A stretch of 44,029 nucleotides of DNA from Fischerella muscicola SAG 1427-1 = PCC 73103. GTDB taxonomy: Bacteria > Cyanobacteriota > Cyanobacteriia > Cyanobacteriales > Nostocaceae. The position numbers were made by a program, and so were the translations under genes. A model generated the notes under the pieces. It saw only the letters and a list, made by a program, of their open reading frames with translations, ran no database searches and was not told the DNA's origin. Location: contig NZ_AJLJ01000249.1 in NCBI RefSeq assembly GCF_000317245.1, positions 1 through 44,029 of the forward strand. The letters run 5' to 3'. This document shows positions 1 to 8,195 of the stretch, piece after piece. The first letter of the stretch is position 1. Each line of letters begins with the position of its first letter.

Positions 1-379
1 GAATGTAAGCGATCAATTTGTTAATTGTTGCAGCTTCGCTCACACCCATTTCTCTTCTGCGAGGAGTATGAGGTTCGCTTTGAGGAACAAACTCTTGGAC
101 TAAATCGTGAGCTAGGGTGGAAATTTCTAACAACAGTTCCATCCGGTTGAGATATTCTAAGGGAGCCTCATTATTAAGACTCTTTTCCCAGTAAGGTTTA
201 ATAACTTGAAAAATTTGATTTGCTCGGCGTTGTACTCCTTGAACATGTTGACAATTATGATAATAAAGCTGTTTTTGAACAGCTTCTTTTTTCATTTCTT
301 TGAGCGCAAAATCCTTGACTATAGCAACTGTTTTGAAAAACTCTTTGAAAGAATGATTGTGATGATTCGTTTGTTTCAT
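1..379 (-). CDS. HD-domain phosphohydrolase, 3' end cut by window
   Basis: The minus-strand frame is open from an ATG at 379 to the window edge (126 codons, no stop). Translation shows YYHNCQHV (H41 and H44), then LAHDLVQ with the H91-D92 pair. This spacing fits the small HD-superfamily metal-dependent phosphohydrolases, whose usual pattern is YHNxxHxxxV followed by AxxHD. The N-terminus is lysine-rich and has no signal peptide, so the protein should be cytoplasmic. The gene starts 14 bases after the stop of the cyclic-nucleotide-binding channel gene on the same strand, so the two are probably co-transcribed. The substrate cannot be told from sequence; a nucleotide or cyclic nucleotide is possible given the neighbours, but that is inference. 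The family call is fairly sure even though the C-terminal part lies outside the window. Confidence 0.7.
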   Translation of the reverse strand, partial: MKQTNHHNHSFKEFFKTVAIVKDFALKEMKKEAVQKQLYYHNCQHVQGVQRRANQIFQVIKPYWEKSLNNEAPLEYLNRMELLLEISTLAHDLVQEFVPQSEPHTPRRREMGVSEAATINKLIAYI

Positions 380-393
380 GGTCAAAATTGATT

Positions 394-1878
394 TTAAATG
401 CCAAAAATAGCTTGAATGCGTTTACGAATTTGGGTAAATGGAGTTTCATTTTGAGCATTACCAGCGATTTTGATCCCCAAACGTTCTAATGTTTCTTGAC
501 GTTTAGATAATTCAACAGAAATTTTATCTGCTAAATCTGGTTGCTTTTCTAAAAGACTCTGTAAATTATCCCGATCTACCACAAACAAAACAGTTGCTTC
601 TAAAGTGCGGAGAGTAGCAGTACGGGGTGTCCCCATCAGTAAAGACATTTCTCCAATAAATTCCCCAGGATGTCGTGTAGCAACTTGTTTGTTAATAGAT
701 TCAACAAAAACTTCTACTGCACCAGATAGAATAATATAGAAAGAATCTCCTGGTTCATTTTCTCGACAGATGATTTCATCAGCTTCTAAGACTCGTTTAT
801 AACCACGTAAAATTATATGACGCAATTCTGTATCACTACATTTTTCAAAATAGCTGACTTGCCGTAATAAGTTTCTTAATAATGGAATGTTAGTTGATTT
901 TTGAGAAGCTAGTTGAGAATTTTCTTGATTTAATTCTGTGTTGATAGAAGAATTATTAGCCAATTCTTCAACTGATGATTTTTGTGAGAATGAACTCAAT
1001 TCTTTTAAGTTATCAATATAAAGCCTTCGTTGAGGAATGGGACGATCAACTCCGCGATCGCGCAATTCTTCTTCAATAAAAAAGTATAATGAGCTTGTAA
1101 TTTCATCTTTTTTTTGGCGGTCACTTATCCACACTAGTAATTCAAAATCCATCCCTTCTTGAAAGCCTTTAAATTGAACTTCAGGACAAGGTGACAGTAA
1201 TATATTAGGTTCCCGACGAGCAGCAGCTAAAAGCGACTCAGCAACTACAAGAGGATCGCTTTCATCAGGAACATCAATAGGAACATGAATTCTAACTTTT
1301 GGATCTTTATAAGTCCAATTAATTACCTTATTTTCCAAAAAATTCTTATTAGGAACAATCACAAACACGCCATCAATGGTTTTAATTATTGTCGAACGAA
1401 TAGAAATATTTTCCACAATTCCGGAAAGATCATCAATTTCAATAAAGTCTCCCACTTTAATTGATTGCTCAAATAAAATAGTGATACCGCTAATAAAGTT
1501 ACTTGCAAGATCCTGAAGTCCGATACCGAAACCAATACCAATTGCTCCAGCAAAAATAGTTAAAGAACTGAGGCTGATACCAACACTTTGTAGAACGACT
1601 AAAAATGCCAAAATTGTGAGAGTATAGCTCAGGAGAGCAGATAGGGCTTCTAGACTACCACGCTCTTGTACAAAGCGAGCTAAAAATAAACGTTTGATTA
1701 GCTCTTTAATTAAACGAGCAATAAAAAAAGCGATGACAAGTGAAAAAATCAGTTCGGTGAGAAACTTCAAAGAGATGTCTTTGTTTCCTAAAATAAATAG
1801 CTTGGTTGTCCACAAGCTAGATAATTCAATCAATAGTTTTTTTATTTGTGAAGTAAGCCAATCTATCGTCCAGTTCAT
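394..1878 (-). CDS. MscS-type channel with C-terminal cyclic-nucleotide-binding domain
   Basis: The 494-residue product is an inner-membrane channel of the MscS superfamily. Hydrophobic segments lie at about 37-56 and 77-98. The pore-lining third helix and start of the beta domain run from about 104 to 147, with the glycine/alanine-rich FAGAIGIGFGIGLQDLASNF and then KVGDFIEI. A cytoplasmic MscS beta / alpha-beta region continues to about 280, followed by a polar linker. A cNMP-binding domain occupies about 325-450, with the phosphate cassette GEFIGEMSLLMGTPRTATL, including the Glu and the Arg of PRTAT that contact the cyclic phosphate. The layout matches bacterial cyclic-nucleotide-gated MscS relatives (bCNG), in which ligand can gate the channel while mechanosensitivity is weak or absent. 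It is divergent from an adenylate cyclase gene 285 bases away and overlaps nothing. Confidence 0.9.
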   Translation of the reverse strand: MNWTIDWLTSQIKKLLIELSSLWTTKLFILGNKDISLKFLTELIFSLVIAFFIARLIKELIKRLFLARFVQERGSLEALSALLSYTLTILAFLVVLQSVGISLSSLTIFAGAIGIGFGIGLQDLASNFISGITILFEQSIKVGDFIEIDDLSGIVENISIRSTIIKTIDGVFVIVPNKNFLENKVINWTYKDPKVRIHVPIDVPDESDPLVVAESLLAAARREPNILLSPCPEVQFKGFQEGMDFELLVWISDRQKKDEITSSLYFFIEEELRDRGVDRPIPQRRLYIDNLKELSSFSQKSSVEELANNSSINTELNQENSQLASQKSTNIPLLRNLLRQVSYFEKCSDTELRHIILRGYKRVLEADEIICRENEPGDSFYIILSGAVEVFVESINKQVATRHPGEFIGEMSLLMGTPRTATLRTLEATVLFVVDRDNLQSLLEKQPDLADKISVELSKRQETLERLGIKIAGNAQNETPFTQIRKRIQAIFGI

Positions 1879-1892
1879 GAGTGAGTAACCAT

Positions 1893-1908
1893 GAATATTT
1901 AAATATTC
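1893..1908. promoter_or_regulatory. 16-base AT-rich perfect palindrome upstream of the channel gene
   Basis: GAATATTT is followed directly by its reverse complement AAATATTC, 15 bases upstream of the channel start codon. It lies inside the divergent intergenic region shared with the cyclase. It could be an operator or simply AT-rich promoter DNA. No regulator family is identifiable from it. Confidence 0.3.
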
Positions 1909-2018
1909 TCACTAGCCATCAAGAATCGAAATAATTAATTTACTTTTTTTGATAGATTTTTTGATAAAAATAATTTTTTAAATGATTTTTACTACTTATT
2001 TTGTTTTTATAGAATTCT

Positions 2019-2042
2019 AATTATGTTAATATTAACATAATT
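2019..2042. promoter_or_regulatory. 24-base perfect palindrome between channel and cyclase genes
   Basis: The half-site AATTATGTTAAT is followed without a spacer by its exact reverse complement. It sits about 140 bases from each start codon in the divergent spacer, so one dimeric regulator could act on both genes. It does not match the CRP-type TGTGA-N6-TCACA site. Function is inferred from position and symmetry only. Confidence 0.4.
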
Positions 2043-2163
2043 CTGACATACAGTTTACAGTAAACTATTAAACAAAATAGGATTCATTTTTGATTTTTGT
2101 TGGCATAGCCTACGTTTTGCGCTTACACAACTCAATACAGTTTTTTATGTTCTTTGTTCCCCT

Positions 2164-5100
2164 ATGTCTGATTTAATAAGATCTGAACCTTTTAGTTCTT
2201 CTTCAAGTTTAAATATAGACCAACTCTTATTAGAAAATTCCAATCTCAATCAGGAGTTAGAACAAGTCAAGCAAGAGAAAGCGGAATTAAAAGCCCTAGT
2301 AGAGACAATTACAGAAAGCTCTGATGTCGTAGCAAAGGAACTACAACAGAAAGTAGAACAAGCAAAGTGTGAAAGTGAAGAACGATTTCAACTGATTGCT
2401 GAAGCAACTCCCGTCACAGTCATAATTTCGCAGCTAGCCAGTGGGAAAATTTTATATGCAAATACCGCAGCTAGTTCGATGTTAGATTTAACTAAAGAAG
2501 AATTGCTGAATCGTCGAACCTTGGACTTTTACTACGAGGCTAGCGATCGCGAAAAATTACTAAATATTTTCCGCAAACATGGTAGTCTCAGGAATTATGA
2601 AGTCCAGTGGAAAAAAGCAAATGGTACAAACTTTTGGGCAGTTATATCTTTGCAATCGTTTGTTTTTAATGGTTCAGAAGCCCTGTTAGGTACAGTTTTA
2701 GATATAACTAAACGCAAACAAGCAGAAGTTGATCGCATTCGTTTCACCCAACAACTAAAAGAAAAAAATGCTCAATTACAGCGCCTCAACCAGCTCAAAG
2801 ATGAATTTTTGATCAACACCTCCAATCAACTATCTACTCCGCTCGAAGGCTTGGTGAATACCGCTAAGTCAATGTTACAAGGAGCAATGGGTGAAGTATC
2901 TCCACCACAACAAAAAAGTCTACAAAATCTTACCCAGAGTGGGTATCAACTTCTCAACCGCATCAACAATATTCGTGAATTTTCCAAACTCAGACACGGG
3001 GATATTAAGCTAGAACTGCAATTAGTGGATTTGCACCAAATTGCTGAAACGGTGTTGCAATCAATGCGATCTCTGATCGATCAGAAAAATTTAGAGTTGG
3101 TGAATAGTATTCCCGCCAAAAGTACAAGCGTTTATGCTGATCCGGTTCGCTTACAACAAATTTTACAAATTCTCGTTGATAATGCCATTGAATTTACCCC
3201 AACAGGGCAAATAGAAATCTCTACATCTGCAATTGAAGTTGAAGATCCTCAGAATTCATCACACATTGCTATTAGCATTTATGATACAGGTAAGGGAATT
3301 GCCGAAGATGAATTAGCAGAAATTTCGGAATTATTTAAGCAAGCAGAGCATTTAGCAACTCGCCAAGCTGGAAGTAAGGGTTTGGGCTTGAGTATTGTCA
3401 AAGCGTTGGTAGAGTTACATAAAGGTAAAATTACTGTAGAATCTACGGTAGGGGTAGGTACTCGTTTTACCTTTACTTTGCCTAAAAATATATCACCTAT
3501 CCCCAGTAGAGCGATCAAAAATATCCAACCTAGTGATCTTATAGCCTCACCTCCTAGCCTCACAACCACAAACGCTGTATCTTGCAAAACTACAAAAAAA
3601 ACACGTCCTGTTCAAACTGCTGTTGCAACCGTCAGCAAAACACAGCAACAGAATCAGCATACCCGAAATAAGTTTGTAAGAGGACTGAGTAAAATCCCAC
3701 TGCGAGTAATTCTAATTGTTCCTTTTGTGGTGCAAGTCGTAGGAGCAGTTGGTTTAGTGGGTTATCTCTCATTTAAAAATGGGCAAGAGGCCGTTGATAA
3801 TCTGGCTACTCAGTTGATGAGTGAAATTACTGCTCGCATCGAGCAGAATTTGCGAACTTACTTGGAAACTCCACATCAAATTAATCAAAGTAATGAGAAT
3901 GCGATCGAACTAGGGTTAATGAATACACAAAATTTGCAACCTTGGGAGAAATACCTTTGGCAGCAAGTACAGTCATATCCCTACATTAACTTTATTAAAT
4001 TTACAAACAAAAATGGACAAGAGCGCACAGGTGAAAAACTGGAAAATGGCACTTTATTAATTAATGTCATAGACAAATTTACTAACTTTGATTTTTATTC
4101 TTACAATACGAATACGAAAGGCGATCGCACAACAGTTGCAGCAATATTCAAAGATTTTGATACTAGAAGGGGAGCCTGGTACATAGATGCAGGTAAAGCA
4201 GGTAAAGCAACTTGGAGTTCAGTTTATCTCTCGCTTTTAGAACCAGTATTGCTAATTAGTGCTTCCCAACCTGTGTATGATTTAACAGGAAAACAATTAC
4301 AAGGAGTACTCAATACTTCTCTACGACTTAATAGTATTGGTCGATTCTTAAATAGTCTCAAAATAGGTAAATCTGGACAAGCATTTATTGTCGAACATGA
4401 TGGAACACTACTAGCAACTTCTACTCATGAACAACCATTTCGTACTCAAGGAAATATCAGACAAGTATTTAAAGCCGTAGATAGTAACGACCCAGTCACT
4501 AAAACGACAGCTAGATATTTAGCTACTCATTATCCAGATTTTAATCAAATTAAAAATTCACAAAAACTCAATATTGAAATAGAGAACAAACGGCAATATG
4601 TAAAATTGATGCCTTTTCAAGATAACAAAGGATTACATTGGCTGATTGTGGTCGTTGTTCCTGAAACCGACTTCATGGCACAAATTAATACCAATAACCA
4701 AACTACTTTTGTGTTGTGTATTGCAACTTTAGTAGTGGCAATTGTTATCGGTATTCTCACATCTCGCTGGGTGACAGAGCCACTTGTGCGACTTAATTTT
4801 GCAGCCAAAGATATTGCCAAAGGGGAATGGGATAAAACTGTTGATATTGAACGTGCTGATGAAGTCGGAGAACTAGCCAAGACATTTAACTACATGGCTG
4901 GACAGCTGAAAAAATCCTTTGAAACCCTAGAAAATCAAAATAATGCCATTGTCCGTTTCTTTCCCCATGAATATCTCAAGTTTCTGCAAAAGAAAAGCGT
5001 GATTAATGTTCAGTTAGGAGATCATGTGAGCAAAGAAATGGCGGTGATGTTCTCCGATATTCGCTCCTTCACAACCATGTCGGAGAGCATGACACCCCAA

Positions 5101-5805
5101 GAAAATTTTGATTTTGTCAACGCCTATCTACGACGGGTTTCTCCAGAAATTCGCAATCATAACGGTATCATTGTTAAATATCTGGGCGATGGAATGATGG
5201 CAATTTTCCCCAACAGTGCAGATGATGCAGTCCAAGCAGGGATTTTCAAACTGCGACGAGTTCATGAGTATAACCAAGAGCGAGCAGAGAAAGGTTATGC
5301 ACCCCTGCAAGTTGGTATTGGTATCCATGTTGGTCATATGATGGTGGGAATGGTGGGAGAAGAAAACCGGATGCAAGGCGATGCTTTTTCGGATAATGTC
5401 AACCTCACAGCACGTTTAGAAGGTTTAACTAAGTTTTACGGAGTGTCTATATTAATTTCTGAACAAGTCTTGGAAAAATTGAGCGATCCCAGCCAATATC
5501 AAATTCGATTTTTAGATCGAGCAATTGTTAAAGGTAGAAAAGAAGCGATCGCAGTTTATGAAGTCATGGACGGTGAAACAGAAGAGGTTAAAGCCTTGAA
5601 ATTCCAAACCCAATCAGATTTTGAACAAGGACTAGAATATTACCGTTGTTGCCAATTTACCGAAGCTCAACGATACTTTGAGCAAGTTTTGGCAGTCAAT
5701 CTCTCAGATAAAACAGCAGCACTTTACCTAGAGCGAGTCAATCAATTAATCGAACGAGGTGCGCCGGAAAACTGGGATGGCGTTTGGGCATTTAGCGAGA
5801 AATAA
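2164..5805 (+). CDS. PAS / histidine-kinase-like / dCache-HAMP / class III adenylate cyclase
   Basis: This 1213-residue membrane protein probably makes cAMP from ATP. Order: coiled coil about 20-70; PAS 72-190; kinase dimerization region 205-270; HATPase_c 310-440 with N box ILVDNAIEFT, DTGKGI and KGLGLSIVK; linker; membrane segment about 513-536; large extracytoplasmic sensor (dCache-like) 540-838; membrane segment about 846-866; HAMP to about 920; class III cyclase about 955-1130; short TPR-like tail. The cyclase keeps metal Asp965 (FSDIRSFT) and Asp1009 (KYLGDG), Lys1005 and Asp1077 as the ATP-selecting pair, and Asn1080/Arg1084 for the transition state. The H-box reads NTSNQLSTP, with Asn221 where the phosphorylatable His belongs, so the kinase part is probably a pseudo-kinase sensor. 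No clear Shine-Dalgarno precedes the ATG. Confidence 0.88.
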   Translation: MSDLIRSEPFSSSSSLNIDQLLLENSNLNQELEQVKQEKAELKALVETITESSDVVAKELQQKVEQAKCESEERFQLIAEATPVTVIISQLASGKILYANTAASSMLDLTKEELLNRRTLDFYYEASDREKLLNIFRKHGSLRNYEVQWKKANGTNFWAVISLQSFVFNGSEALLGTVLDITKRKQAEVDRIRFTQQLKEKNAQLQRLNQLKDEFLINTSNQLSTPLEGLVNTAKSMLQGAMGEVSPPQQKSLQNLTQSGYQLLNRINNIREFSKLRHGDIKLELQLVDLHQIAETVLQSMRSLIDQKNLELVNSIPAKSTSVYADPVRLQQILQILVDNAIEFTPTGQIEISTSAIEVEDPQNSSHIAISIYDTGKGIAEDELAEISELFKQAEHLATRQAGSKGLGLSIVKALVELHKGKITVESTVGVGTRFTFTLPKNISPIPSRAIKNIQPSDLIASPPSLTTTNAVSCKTTKKTRPVQTAVATVSKTQQQNQHTRNKFVRGLSKIPLRVILIVPFVVQVVGAVGLVGYLSFKNGQEAVDNLATQLMSEITARIEQNLRTYLETPHQINQSNENAIELGLMNTQNLQPWEKYLWQQVQSYPYINFIKFTNKNGQERTGEKLENGTLLINVIDKFTNFDFYSYNTNTKGDRTTVAAIFKDFDTRRGAWYIDAGKAGKATWSSVYLSLLEPVLLISASQPVYDLTGKQLQGVLNTSLRLNSIGRFLNSLKIGKSGQAFIVEHDGTLLATSTHEQPFRTQGNIRQVFKAVDSNDPVTKTTARYLATHYPDFNQIKNSQKLNIEIENKRQYVKLMPFQDNKGLHWLIVVVVPETDFMAQINTNNQTTFVLCIATLVVAIVIGILTSRWVTEPLVRLNFAAKDIAKGEWDKTVDIERADEVGELAKTFNYMAGQLKKSFETLENQNNAIVRFFPHEYLKFLQKKSVINVQLGDHVSKEMAVMFSDIRSFTTMSESMTPQENFDFVNAYLRRVSPEIRNHNGIIVKYLGDGMMAIFPNSADDAVQAGIFKLRRVHEYNQERAEKGYAPLQVGIGIHVGHMMVGMVGEENRMQGDAFSDNVNLTARLEGLTKFYGVSILISEQVLEKLSDPSQYQIRFLDRAIVKGRKEAIAVYEVMDGETEEVKALKFQTQSDFEQGLEYYRCCQFTEAQRYFEQVLAVNLSDKTAALYLERVNQLIERGAPENWDGVWAFSEK

Positions 5806-5894
5806 TAGTCCTGGTAAGAAAAAAGCTCAAGTTCTATTTTATTTAACGCATCATAATTTAATAATTTACCCTTTTTTCCTCTTCTCTTGGCGCA

Positions 5895-5925
5895 GATCCC
5901 CGACTTTTTGAAAAAGTCGGGGATC
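5895..5925. repeat. Perfect hairpin (15-base arms), dispersed repeat / possible terminator
   Basis: GATCCCCGACTTTTT, one G, then AAAAAGTCGGGGATC form a 31-base perfect hairpin 90 bases after the cyclase stop. There is no T-run after the stem, so it is a weak candidate terminator. The same arms recur at 39402-39462 around a longer loop, which indicates a dispersed repeat family. Confidence 0.6.
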
Positions 5926-6004
5926 TATGACCTCTCATAATTTGTTTGATTGACTACTAGAGTTTGCTTGATTCAAAACTCAGGTTTCAAACCCTAACAA
6001 TAAA

Positions 6005-6033
6005 TGCACACAGATAAAGTTTACCTGTGTGCA
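6005..6033 (-). terminator. Probable terminator of moeB
   Basis: Read on the minus strand, arms TGCACACAG and CTGTGTGCA flank an 11-base loop and are followed by a T-rich stretch (TTTATTGTT). The hairpin lies 27 bases past the moeB stop. The T-run is interrupted, so confidence is moderate. Confidence 0.5.
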
Positions 6034-6059
6034 TCAATAAATCTATTAAAATTTAATAT

Positions 6060-7232
6060 TTAGTATGTTGGTACAGATGGATCAACTTCCTTACTCCAAG
6101 CCAGAATACCACCCTTGACATTTGTACCATCAATTCCTGCTTGCTTGAGAATTCCCAAGGCTTTTGCAGAACGCATACCCGACTTACAATGCACAATCAA
6201 GCGATGACCATTAACTAATTCCTGAACTTTATTCACACCATCACCATTTTCAATATCAGGTAAAGGTACTAATACAGAACCAGGAATCTTGGCAATTTCA
6301 TATTCATGTGGGTTGCGGACATCCAGCAGTACAAAATTGTCACTACCGCCATCCAACAACTGCTTCAATTCCTGCACAGTCATTTCGGAAAGTTCCATTT
6401 GCTGTTTCGCCTCCTCTGCTTGCGCTTGTGGAATACCGCAGAATTGTTCGTAATCTATCAACTTTTCAATTACTGGACGTATCGGGTTGGGACGCAATTT
6501 CAATTCGCGGAATTTCATTTCTAAGGCATTGTACAGCAGTAAGCGTCCACTTAAAGTATTGCCCTGACCCATAATAATTTTAACGGTTTCTGTTGCCTGG
6601 ATGACACCAATCATTCCCGGCAAAATTCCCAAGACACCGCCTTCTGCACAAGAGGGAACCATCCCTGGTGGTGGGGGTTCTGGATACAAATCACGGTAAT
6701 TTGGCCCACCCTCGTAGTTAAATACCGTTGCTTGACCTTCAAAACGGAAAATGGAACCGTAGACGTTGGGTTTATCTAGCAATACACAAGCATCGTTAAC
6801 AAGATATCGCGTTGGGAAATTATCAGTTCCATCAACTACAACATCATAAGGTTTAACAATATCGAGGGCATTTTCGGAACTCAGACGAGTTTCGTAAAGA
6901 TCAACCTGACAATAGGGGTTAATTTCGAGAATGCGATTCTTGGCTGATGCAATCTTGGGTTTACCCACCCAAGAAGTACCGTGAATCACCTGACGTTGGA
7001 GGTTGGAAGTATCAACAACATCGAAATCAACAATACCGATGCGTCCAATACCCGCCGCCGCCAGATATAAAAGTAACGGTGAACCTAGTCCACCTGTACC
7101 GATACACAGTACACTAGCAGCTTTGAGACGCTTTTGCCCTTCTAATCCTACTTCCGGCAAAATTAAGTGTCGGGAGTAGCGTTCGTAATCGTCTTTCGTC
7201 AGCTGGATTTCATCCAAATTCGGATTTAGCAT
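6060..7232 (-). CDS. moeB: Molybdopterin-synthase adenylyltransferase MoeB, rhodanese fusion (MoeZ type)
   Basis: The 390-residue cytoplasmic E1-like enzyme adenylates the C-terminus of a small ubiquitin-fold sulfur carrier (MoaD/ThiS type) and can pass sulfur to it through its rhodanese domain. The ThiF/MoeB fold covers about 10-265, with nucleotide motif IGTGGLGSP (residues 44-52) and the conserved cysteine loop VPSCAEGGVLG (Cys195). The rhodanese domain, about 275-385, has active loop HCKSGMRS (Cys349). The structural zinc CxxC pairs of classical MoeB look degraded: the first reads NYRD and the second keeps only one Cys (QFCGIP). This gene follows the JAMM peptidase gene by 79 bases on the same strand. 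No MoaD- or ThiS-like gene is in the window. A role in thiamine or other thiocarboxylate chemistry is the main alternative. Confidence 0.9.
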   Translation of the reverse strand: MLNPNLDEIQLTKDDYERYSRHLILPEVGLEGQKRLKAASVLCIGTGGLGSPLLLYLAAAGIGRIGIVDFDVVDTSNLQRQVIHGTSWVGKPKIASAKNRILEINPYCQVDLYETRLSSENALDIVKPYDVVVDGTDNFPTRYLVNDACVLLDKPNVYGSIFRFEGQATVFNYEGGPNYRDLYPEPPPPGMVPSCAEGGVLGILPGMIGVIQATETVKIIMGQGNTLSGRLLLYNALEMKFRELKLRPNPIRPVIEKLIDYEQFCGIPQAQAEEAKQQMELSEMTVQELKQLLDGGSDNFVLLDVRNPHEYEIAKIPGSVLVPLPDIENGDGVNKVQELVNGHRLIVHCKSGMRSAKALGILKQAGIDGTNVKGGILAWSKEVDPSVPTY

Positions 7233-7311
7233 AGCAGTTAGATGAGGAAGCGCGGACTTTTTATCCTACCCAAAAACGATACCCTTTGTGTCTTTGTATC
7301 CTTACTAGTTT

Positions 7312-7770
7312 TTAAAATAACTTTTCAATTGTTTCTGGTTGAAACTGGTGGTGATCATCAAGACACCAGCTGTTGATCTCACCAGCTTTGCCATTTTGTA
7401 CAGAAACAATAATGTATGAGTATTCTTGCCAAGCACACTGTCGGTCAATTTCTGAGGGAATTGCTGGATAGTCTGGATGAGAATGATAAATACCTATTAT
7501 ATCGAGAGAACGTGTCCGTGCTGCTTTTTGTGCTTGTAACATGACTTGAGGTGCGATCGCATACCTGCGCTTTTTCCCATATATGATTTCATCACTAGGA
7601 AAATCCAGCGCTGCTTCAGCACTCCAAGCATTTTCTGTAGGCATAATTTCTACTACAGTTTTACCATCATCGCCACGATCACCAAAAATAATCCCACAGC
7701 ACTCCTCTGGGTAAGTAGTTTCAGCGTGACTATAAATGGTTTGCAAATTTTGGGGAGTAAGTTTAATCAT
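7312..7770 (-). CDS. M67 family JAMM/MPN+ metallopeptidase
   Basis: The 152-residue cytoplasmic protein carries the complete JAMM zinc site: an N-terminal Glu in YPEECCGIIFG (residues 20-30), then HSHPDYPAIPSEID with H96, H98, S106 and D109. Bacterial stand-alone JAMM proteases of this size (the Mec type) cleave peptides or amino acids from the C-terminus of small ubiquitin-fold proteins such as CysO. Placement directly before a MoeB/rhodanese gene on the same strand fits that role, since both act on the same kind of carrier. A 32-base palindrome ends 12 bases upstream of the start codon, so the promoter or leader of this pair may have been altered. The substrate is inferred, not seen. Confidence 0.85.
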   Translation of the reverse strand: MIKLTPQNLQTIYSHAETTYPEECCGIIFGDRGDDGKTVVEIMPTENAWSAEAALDFPSDEIIYGKKRRYAIAPQVMLQAQKAARTRSLDIIGIYHSHPDYPAIPSEIDRQCAWQEYSYIIVSVQNGKAGEINSWCLDDHHQFQPETIEKLF

Positions 7771-7782
7771 AATAGAACCTGT

Positions 7783-7814
7783 TAGTAGGGGCGAATGGCC
7801 GTTCGCCCCTACTA
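7783..7814. repeat. Palindrome immediately 3' of the four-helix-bundle gene
   Basis: The outer arm TAGTAGGGGCGAA pairs perfectly with TTCGCCCCTACTA, giving a 13-base stem and a TGGCCG centre. It begins 2 bases after the stop of the four-helix-bundle gene. Its ends (TAGTAGGG / CCCTACTA) are shared with the palindrome at 8196-8224 on the other side of that gene. Confidence 0.8.
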
Positions 7815-7815
7815 T

Positions 7816-8172
7816 CTATCTATGACTGAGTTTATCGATGAATAATTCCAGAAGTTCTTTTACTTGCACTGTTTTGCTGACTAGGCGATCGTAATCACAA
7901 GAATCGAGCATATCTAACTCATAACACAGCAGCAGATAATACTCTACCTCAATCGCTGCATCCCTTGCGGTTTCAAGAAAATTAACTTGCTCTTCTCTCT
8001 CTTCGCGATTGCATCCCTGGGCTATTTTAACGGGGATTGCAGAACAGGCTAAACGTATTTGTTGCGTTAACCCCAGTAATTCTTCTTCGGGGAAAGACTG
8101 AGTGATTTCATAGACCGCAACTGTTAACTCATGGGCTTTTTCCCATTCTTTGAGTTCTCTGAAGTCTGTCAT
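7816..8172 (-). CDS. Four-helix bundle protein (23S rRNA intervening-sequence protein family)
   Basis: The 118-residue helical protein begins MTDFRELKEWEKAHELTVAV and continues with SFPEEELLGLTQQIRLACSAIPVKIAQG, then a long EYYLLLCYELDML helix. This is the signature of the S23/bIVP four-helix-bundle family, whose members occur inside 23S rRNA intervening sequences or as stand-alone genes in many bacteria. Relatives include the Avd accessory protein of diversity-generating retroelements. There is no rRNA, reverse transcriptase or variable repeat here, so neither setting applies. The gene is bracketed within 25 bases on each side by two related palindromes, which suggests it moved in as a unit. 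The biochemical function is not known; nucleic-acid binding is the usual guess. Confidence 0.85.
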   Translation of the reverse strand: MTDFRELKEWEKAHELTVAVYEITQSFPEEELLGLTQQIRLACSAIPVKIAQGCNREEREEQVNFLETARDAAIEVEYYLLLCYELDMLDSCDYDRLVSKTVQVKELLELFIDKLSHR

Positions 8173-8195
8173 TTTGATTGTATACCCCTAAAAAA

